From Ornithodoros turicata (lineage: Eukaryota; Arthropoda; Arachnida; Ixodida; Argasidae), in NCBI RefSeq assembly GCF_037126465.1, contig NC_088206.1:10577187-10641186 (forward strand): a stretch of DNA of 64,000 bases, read 5' to 3'. The notes below the pieces were generated by a model. It was not told the origin of the DNA. It did not search any database and saw only the letters and a program-made list of their open reading frames with translations. A program made the position numbers and the translations under genes. Numbering within the stretch: the first letter of the stretch is position 1; each line of letters begins with the position of its first letter. Positions 57,451-64,000 of the stretch are shown one piece after another.

Positions 57451-57454
<4 letters not shown>
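54713..57454. other. no recognisable gene; one repeat-like cluster
   Basis: About 2.7 kb without coding motifs. At 55785-55850 the word TTTTAGCGACTTT recurs several times. A related pattern (AAGTCGCTAAATTTAGCGG) lies at 53970-54090 on the other side of the inverted repeats, perhaps the ends of a decayed MITE. Confidence 0.35.

Positions 57455-57488
<34 letters not shown>
57455..57488. repeat. (TA)n microsatellite
   Basis: TA dinucleotide run of about 34 bp. Confidence 0.95.
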
Positions 57489-57494
<6 letters not shown>

Positions 57495-57805
57495 CGTGTA
57501 ACGACATAGATACACATTTTGGCCTGGCCCACCTGGCCCACGGGAACAGATCTATACTGAGCTTGCAAATAGGAGAAGCTAACAGTGACACCAAATGTGT
57601 CCTATTTTCCCCTCGGAGAAAGTCGGTCGCAGAAAGATGCAAACGTTTACACAGTTGGCCCTGTGATCTCCATTTGCGTCGTCACCTTCACACTGTCTAC
57701 TTGAGCGACCCTAAACAAGAATTTTTCCAACACACTATTTGCCACGATACGTACACAAACCTGATAAGCAAAACATGCACGAATTACATCGATGAGCACT
57801 GAATA

Positions 57806-57846
57806 ACGAGTCTCAGTTGTCTCGCGACGTAACCACCCAATTATAT
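57806..57846 (+). repeat. truncated 3' end of the 4837-5092 SINE family
   Basis: TCTCAGTTGTCTCGCGACGTA followed by ACCACCCAATTATATA, nearly identical to the 3' end at 5050-5085. Confidence 0.75.
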
Positions 57847-57876
57847 AAAAAATGAATAACGAGTGTTAGTAACGCG

Positions 57877-58490
57877 GATAACGTCACCGTTAACTTACCG
57901 CGCCTGCCGGAACCAATGACAGAGAGCGTGACTCGGAATCTTATCTGTTGATAGGGTGCGGCAGACACGGTAGCCTACCGGTAGCGGTCTATTAACACCC
58001 GCTAATTGTGAGTAGGCCGTTGATATCGTGGCTTCCGAAGTACCGTGTCTGACGCACCCAATCAACTGATAAGATTCTAAGTCACGCGCATTCCCATTGG
58101 TTCCGGTGGGTATACGGTAAGTTAACGGTGATGTTATCAACACCCTGTAATATTCGCCGTACCGTGACAGTTTCAAATCCGGTAACAGCATGGACATTAG
58201 CGAGTTTCAGCAAATTGTTGATAACGTTGCTTGCGTCGAACCGTATCAATCGGAACCAATCAGAGGATAATACTCTGAGTCACACACGACTGCGATTGGT
58301 TCCTATAGACACGATAACCTTACCAATGGTTTGCTAAAACTGCCTGTTAGAGAATAGTGCATGTTAGTAGACCGTCGATAACGTTGCTTTTGAAGTACCG
58401 TGCCTACCGCACCCAATCAACAGATAAGATTCTGAGTCATGCATGCTGCCATTGGTTCCGGTAGGTACGGTATAGCTTCACGGTGACGTC
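57877..58490. repeat. array of CCAAT-bearing foldback modules
   Basis: 57877-58138 is a palindrome: GATAACGTCACCGTTAAC mirrors GTTAACGGTGATGTTATC, with CGGAACCAATG and GAATCTTATC.GTTGAT.GGGTGC in both arms. Two further modules follow (about 58231-58317 and 58393-58490) with the same GGAACCAATC / ATTGGTTCC and CACCCAATCAACAGATAAG wording. Four arm-like units thus lie within 600 bp. Confidence 0.8.
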
Positions 58491-58639
58491 GTCAACGGTC
58501 AACTAGCACTCTCCAGTGTTAGACAGATTAGAAAACGGGAAAGGACGTACGTATAGCTGGGGGGTAGCTCCTATGACGTCAGAGCTTTACACCGTACATG
58601 TGTTCGATGGCTTGTATCTCGCCAAGTACGACACGTAGG

Positions 58640-58760
58640 AATGCACCACAAGTAATGCAAGTCAATCAACGTAATCAATGTAATGCACTGCAATCAATCC
58701 AATACAATCAATGCAATGCACGACAAACAACGCAAGTACGACACGTACTCAATGCGGTGG
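58640..58760. repeat. degenerate AATCAATGCAATG low-complexity array
   Basis: Irregular repetition of CAATCAA, GTAATGCA and AATGCAATGCA words. Frames through it (NQCNA-like) are not a gene. Confidence 0.8.
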
Positions 58761-59029
58761 CGTGGAGTACATTTTTCCCAACGTTAATTTTAACGTGGCG
58801 ACGGCTGTCGGAGCAGTTGGAGAGCCACCCTATCGGCGCTGAGTAGAACTATAGAGAGAGAGCATTGCGGGCTATCCCACTCGTGCTTGGGGTCTTTGCC
58901 CAGAAACCTGCTCCTCCTCACGATAACCCTTTTTCCCGCGTATTCGGAGCGGAGCGTCTGCTTCTCGATACAGTTCTACTTATGGACCGTATCTACGAAA
59001 GTGTCGCAATCACAATCCCTGTAAATGCC

Positions 59030-59069
59030 TTTCCTTTCTTTTTCTTAATAAACATATCCCCCCCCCCCC
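59030..59069 (+). mobile_element. LINE 3' UTR tail fragment
   Basis: CTTTCTTTTTCTTAATAAAC then ATATCCCCCCCCCC. Tail of the C-tract LINE family with the polyadenylation signal. Confidence 0.6.
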
Positions 59070-59134
59070 TGTAAATAGCGCCTGTAAGTGCATGCGCGGC
59101 GCGTACTCCGTTTTACTGTTTTCTTCCACCAAAC

Positions 59135-59677
59135 CAGGGTTCCGGAGCGAACCGAAAACCTGAACCAAAAACAAAAGAACGAAAACGTCATTTTTGGGCG
59201 AACCGAAATGGAACGAAAACCGAAACTAAATTGTATGCTACGGAGGGAAATCGAAAATATGTTTTCGGTTTTCAGTTCAAATGGAAAGTTGAACTATTTG
59301 GCCCCCAAGGGTACGTAACGTAAGACCTCAAGTGCATAAATACATGGCATCCATCGGTATTTGGGAAACTTCCCGAACCTCACCTTACAACAATGTGCCA
59401 GAGCACAAGACGAGCTCCTTGTTTTCGTGTATAAGTCACATGGTAGGACCTTATAACCTCTCTCTTTATTTCTCTCTCCCTCTCTCTATCTCTTGGAAAG
59501 AATAAAGGGGATTATTTTCGCCGCAATCAATTCTCATTAGACCATGCGAAACTGAACCGGTTTGAACCGTTATATTTTTTTCCTTTTTTTTTTACTTCGG
59601 AGCTGAACCGGAACTGATCAGTTTTCTTTGAACCGAAACAAAAACCGGAACGGAAAACCTTTCGGTTGGACACCCTG
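59135..59677. mobile_element. hAT-like MITE, GAACCGAAA-rich, with 8-bp target duplication
   Basis: Starts CAGGGTTCCGGAGCGAACC and ends with the complement of CAGGGTGTCCAACCGAAAGG. Flanks CACCAAAC (59127-59134) and CACGAAAC (59678-59685) match at 7 of 8. Subterminal GAACCGAAAAC and CCGGTTC words recur on both sides. It directly abuts the Gypsy fragment. Confidence 0.8.
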
Positions 59678-60265
59678 CACGAAACATCATCCTCTTGCAA
59701 GAGGAGGGTCCCCTGTCCAAGTTTGGAGGCATCTGTATGGACTTGGATCGCAAAGGATGCGTCATCGGAGAAGAGTTTAAGCACAGGTGGGCTGCAGAGA
59801 GCTTCCTTGACGTCACAGAACGCGGAAGAATGCACGTCAGTCCATTGAAACGGAACGTCGTTCTTCAGCAAGTCTCGCAGTGGTGCGGCCAGTACGCTGT
59901 ATCTTGGTATAAACTTGCGGAAGTAGGACGTCAAACCAAGAAACGACTGAAGGTCTTTGATGTTGCTGGGCTATTTTAGCTGGGTCAGGTGAGATACCGC
60001 GCCTGGTGACAACATAGCCCAAGAATAAAATCTCCGAAACAGAAAAAGCATTTCTGTGGCTTGAATTTTAAGTCTGCTTCTTCAAAACGTGAGAATACAG
60101 CAGATAGATGCTCCAAATGCTCATCAAAAGTCTTGCTGTAGACTACGCAGTCATCCATGTAAACGAGAGCATAGTCAAATTTTGCATCATCGATGACAGC
60201 ATCGACCGCACGCTGCAAGGTGAATGGGGCACCTTTCAGGCCAAAAAGCATCCGCCCCAGGCAGT
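59678..60265 (-). pseudogene. Ty3/Gypsy reverse transcriptase fragment, frameshifted
   Basis: In sense (minus strand) it starts MLFGLKGAPFTLQRAVDAVI and has the catalytic box LVYMDDCVVYS (the two aspartates of reverse transcriptase), then HLEHLSAVFSRFEEADLKFK and KCFFCFG. After a frameshift it reads LGYVVTRRGISPDPAKIA, and after a second one LTSYFRKFIPRYSVLAAPLR, WTDVHSSAFCDVKEAL and VHTDASKLGQGTLLLQEDD, the entry to RNase H. This is the palm-thumb-RNase H order of Ty3/Gypsy Pol. Protease, integrase and LTRs are not in the window. The 5' side stops at a low-complexity TTTG/CAAA stretch near 60270, and the 3' side is interrupted by the MITE 59135-59677. It is dead. Confidence 0.9.
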
Positions 60266-60872
60266 TTTTGTTTGCTCCTTTTTGTTTGGTTGTTTGTTTG
60301 TTTGCTTTCGTTTCTGAAAGACCCGTAGGTTTTACATCTGAGAAGCTGGCGGAAGGAGAAACATTGCATTCCCTTTAACTTCCCGAAGAATAAAAGAAAA
60401 TGATTTGGTTCTTTTCTTCTTCTTCTTCTACAGCAGCCTGTTAAACTGGCTACCGGCTACGATACCACGTAAACTCGTCCTCGTACCATAGTCGACTATG
60501 CGCGAACGATTTCTCTTACAAACAGGAAAGCAAAACGGATTGATTGCGTCGTTTCGCACTCCATCGGCAGAATGAGTTGTTGTCAGTTCTTCAGGGCGAC
60601 ACATAAAAAAGGTGAACTCTTACCAGTGGATTTATGGGCGCGACGTTCTCTCTCTCTCTCTTTTTCCTCGTGTTGATGAGGCGATACGTTGCTCTGGGGT
60701 CTGTGGGAGAAGAGCGTATAAAACGTGAGGAACGGACATAAAACTCTTCGACTATCACTCCTGCCGAACGTAATTTCCTGCGACGTTATAGCTTCTAGGA
60801 CCCACCAACGTCGACAGCTGTCTAGGTCCGTCCGTAACGGCTTGATAGGACCACGTGACAGTGACCACATGA

Positions 60873-60983
60873 TTACAGTGGCTAGAAGGAGAAGTGTGCC
60901 GGGCGCCGGAAAATAAGCGCACAAAACTGCAATGAAAGGTCCAGGTGGCGCTGGTCGCAGTAGGCGAGTTACCTCCCGAAGGG
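60873..60983 (+). repeat. interspersed repeat with TGGCTAGAAGGAGAAGTG core, copy 1
   Basis: TTACAGTGGCTAGAAGGAGA then AGTGTGCCGGGCGCC (60873-60907) is identical, in complement, to 62877-62911. Looser similarity continues (AAGCGCA..ACTGCAATGA and GGCGCTG..TAGGCGAGT). Confidence 0.7.
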
Positions 60984-62789
60984 CGCCGACGTGGAAAGTT
61001 GCGGAGTTCGGCACTAAACCCGAGGATTTCACGTTAGCTTGAAAAGGAATCTTGTTGGTGCTTGATTCATGTCCTCTTAATTATGCAGCGATAACTATGA
61101 GAACACGAGCATGCGCAATTTTTAAACAAAGAAAGAAAAAAAAATAGAGCCATGATGGTACAGTACTGAACACATTTATATTTTAACGAGACGTCATAGC
61201 GAATATTTTCAAATGGCATATTTTCAAGCAAAAATAGAGTATTTTCGTTGAACATAAGTGAGGGGACAAGCGAGCTGGTGTATACATGTACGATTGAACG
61301 GGAACATCTCCTTGATTTCCGTTCAATCGTATTTTCAAATGCTTCCGTCGCTCTCTTTTTGACACATTCTCCTTATTCAAGAAAATCTGAGAGAGAAAGA
61401 AAAAAAGAGACTTTGTAAGAGAATGCAGTGGTGTGACTAAAAAGATCTGAAGAACACGTCTAATCAGTTCATTGCAGTGCACGTCACAGCCAATTAGTTC
61501 AAGCTTTAGATTGGTCAAGGACTTGCATAAAGTCAAAGATACTGCGGCCGTAGAGCTTCTGAGTGGAAAAATATAACGTAAATGCTGCTTCCAGCACTGA
61601 AATGAGCTTGGCCAGTCCATGGCCAGGATATAGCTGGTGAACTCACTTTCTTGGATCTGTGCGGCTTATGAAAATGATCTCTTAGTTTATATATAGCTCT
61701 TATAACCATGGCCTATCCAGCCTATTCGTTCCCAATCTAGCAGACAGAAAGCTGAATAAAGGTGCGTACAGGGTTTATTATGCGCACTGTATACATTTTC
61801 TTAACAGGAATTCTTAACCACTTTCTAACCAGCCCTTATCAAATTCTGTATAAAGCACAGTGCGTACAGCTTTTATACGGCAATTTTTCCGTTTTGTAAC
61901 CAGTTCAGACTAAATCTGTATGTAGCAAAAAGGGAATTTTGAACACAGAATTCCATTTGATTTTTTTCTGATGCGTCATGTCATTGCCCATTCTTTCGTG
62001 TGCCGTTCGTTTTTTTTTTTTTTTTTTTTGCAAAATCGTTTCCATCACTGTTGATGCACAACGGGTTGAAGTTGTGCAACTGTGCACCAGAACCCAGGTT
62101 TATTTTGATGGGTGCACTTACTTCGGCGCGTCCGGAACAGGGTTGGAACGGCATCGTCCGTTAGCAGCGACCTGTCCCTCAGAATTTCGACGTTTTCGTC
62201 GCCAATGATGTGTCGAAGAATCCTCATGGTATACCCTTCCTCGAATTACCGTTCACACACAACGCAATCAATTGTTAGTCCTTTCTCCGCGCTTTACGTT
62301 ACGCGTCTACTCTTCTCTGCGGATAGTTTCTTTCGGTGGTCGGAACGGTAGGACCTCATATTCGTCCTCACGGTGACATGGACCATGTCGTGAAGACTGG
62401 ATACCCAGACTTCGCTTTAAGTAACACACAAAAGCGCCCAAAGAGACACAAATAGGCGATTTCAGATATTGCCCTTGTGCTCCGCACGGGGGCCCTCCGT
62501 CGCCCAAGTCACGCGCATCGTGCAATGCGTTGTGGGAAATGGTTTGCATTCGTGCTCGTCTGCCTGTTGCTTGAAGGTGCGGGAGGTGAAGGAGAGAGAA
62601 AACCGAAACCGTTTGCGCTCTTGTTCTTCTCTCTGACTCATGAAAACTAAATCCCAAGGTGCAGTGGGGCTTTCGCAACACGGCGCTCTCTGGTGGGCCA
62701 TCCATGCAATTTCTGAAATCGTCTATTGAACAAACAAATGCTCGAAACGTCACACGTTGAGTTGACAAGTAAGCGTCTGCTTCCCGCGA
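60984..62789. other. no recognisable gene or element
   Basis: No coding or RNA motifs. It contains a T-tract at about 62011-62029 and a GTGCGTACAG..CACTGTATAC imperfect repeat near 61760-61870. Confidence 0.35.
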
Positions 62790-62911
62790 CCAGACTCGCC
62801 TAGTGGTTGCAGCGCCCTCTGCGACGCCAGAATTTGTCATTGCGGTTTGCGCTTCCCTATCGCATGGCGTGTACATGGCGCCCGGCACACTTCTCCTTCT
62901 AGCCACTGTAA
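62790..62911 (-). repeat. interspersed repeat with TGGCTAGAAGGAGAAGTG core, copy 2
   Basis: Complement of 60873-60983, with a perfect 35-bp block at 62877-62911. The long minus-strand frame that spans it (62307-62960) has no family motif and is not taken as a gene. Confidence 0.7.
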
Positions 62912-63828
62912 CATGACCAAAAACTGCAAAGTCAACGATGGCCAGAAGGCTACCGAACATTTATTACATATTGCGGCATTTTGGCAATATGTAATGCCCA
63001 AAGATTATTTTTCAGAATATTTGGTTGATTCCTTTTTTGCGAGTGATTAACGTTTCATTATGTTACGTTTATACAATGAAATGAGCGCGATAAAAGATTG
63101 GCGCACGTAGCACCTGTAAAGAGATTGCCTTCTAGTCATGTCCTTGCAACTTCAAGGTGAGAGACCACTATCAGGTATAACAACACAGAGTATATGCCTA
63201 GAGGCACCGCAACACCCTCTAAAGCTGCGTCAAAAAAAAAAAAAAGAAAGAAAGAAAGAAAAACTCCTTTTCGAGATATCAGCAGGTTCTAACATCAGGC
63301 AGACTTTATTTCCCTTCTTTCCACGCATTCCAACACAACCGTTCAACTCCATTCTAGTTCCAATATTTTCGCTCACAGTCTATTCTATTTACAGTCTACT
63401 TGCCCGCTGTGCGTTGTCGCTGTGAAGGTGATCCTAACATTTCATCAAACGACAGCGCGCAATGAAGCAGAACATCACCTGCGGCGATGAAACACCCCAA
63501 TCATCATCATCAAAATCAATCCGTCGTTGTTGTGGCGGATGACTCGCGACGGATGACGAAATTACATTTTCTATAGCAATATCTCTGCCGCTATTTCGGC
63601 AATGTGCGAGCCTTCTGCGATATTACCGAAATCAAAGCAACGGGTATCTCTTCTGTCACTCGTGGTGACAGTGGCAAGACGAGCAGCAAGATAACACCAG
63701 AGAATTAAACTCCAACGCAATGCGGTGGACATCGGACACCACCTGTAACATGGCAGCGTGGTGCTCGAGTAATGCATTGCTGGGACATATATCCGTTCAT
63801 TACTTGCCGCCAAAAGAAGCGACCATTC

Positions 63829-63829
<1 letters not shown>

Positions 63830-63855
<26 letters not shown>
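63830..63855. repeat. (GA)n microsatellite
   Basis: Uninterrupted GA run. Confidence 0.95.
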
Positions 63856-63860
<5 letters not shown>

Positions 63861-63919
63861 AGACTCGAGCGACCGCAATGCTGAACGCAGCAGAATCATA
63901 GTTTCACTGTGTGTGTGTT

Positions 63920-64000
63920 GATGTTGAAGGAAAATACTAGGGAGAGGTTGAATTTGTCGTGTGACGAATTCAACCTCTCCCTAGTATTCTTCTTCATCAT
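63920..64000. repeat. hairpin reaching the window edge
   Basis: ATACTAGGGAGAGGTTGAATT and its complement AATTCAACCTCTCCCTAGTAT surround a ~10-nt loop near 63955-63965. The arms extend outward (GATG.TGAAG / CTTC.TCAT) to the last base, so the repeat probably continues beyond the window. Confidence 0.85.

Noticed and set aside
62307..62960. Minus-strand open frame of 217 codons
   Set aside because: No domain motif or hydrophobic pattern, and it runs through an interspersed repeat (62790-62911) that is also present at 60873 in a different frame context.

Overview
This 64 kb window looks like gene-poor, repeat-saturated nuclear DNA of a chelicerate, most likely a tick. The reasons are the recurring 3' ends of LINE (non-LTR) retrotransposons whose tails run AATAAA, CATAT, then a C-tract; tRNA-derived SINEs with a shared body; long foldback elements; and dense microsatellites. 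The species assignment is inference from family style, not from a marker gene. I found no convincing host protein-coding gene and no intact transposon ORF. Every recognisable coding stretch is a broken piece of a retroelement: RNase H and C-terminal zinc-finger ends of LINEs, one endonuclease (EEP) fragment, and one Ty3/Gypsy reverse transcriptase fragment.

Layout. 1-7 kb: two LINE 3' ends (1014-2173 plus strand, with a 163-bp tandem duplication of its 3' UTR; 5687-6715 minus strand), a tRNA-derived SINE (4837-5092) and a foldback (6914-7153). 8.5-20 kb: a run of hAT-like non-autonomous elements (8538-9321, 14230-14979, 17351-18168, 18619-19614), a pogo/Tigger-like MITE (10948-11537), SINEs and LINE ends. 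20-34 kb: a GGCTGG-ended MITE, a hAT-like element nested inside another with perfect 8-bp target duplications (27202-27931), SINE and LINE ends, a TA-flanked MITE (29694-29900) and a long hairpin (33989-34297). 34.8-38.1 kb: two ~535-bp direct repeats flanking 2.2 kb with an endonuclease relic. 38-43 kb: SINEs and a minus-strand LINE end. 43-47 kb: a foldback of 926 bp, a tandem array carrying a 28-bp palindromic insertion, paired hammerhead-like motifs and a MITE nested in a MITE. 48.7-51 kb: a 2.3-kb hAT-like element that contains two head-to-head tRNA-like sequences in a palindrome. 52.5-54 kb: a 1.4-kb long inverted repeat. 57.8-60.3 kb: CCAAT-bearing foldback modules and a hAT-like MITE beside a Gypsy fragment. 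The last bases form the start of another hairpin that reaches the window edge.

How it fits together. Nothing here forms an operon or pathway. The window is best read as layered insertions whose relative ages can be ordered by nesting and by target-site duplications. The most informative parts are those where the sequence supplies its own empty site: the tandem array at 43951-44507, the two arms of the inverted repeat at 52485-53920, and the nested pair at 27202-27931. Boundaries of repeats without visible target duplications are approximate. All family names come from terminal motifs and short protein motifs read by eye.
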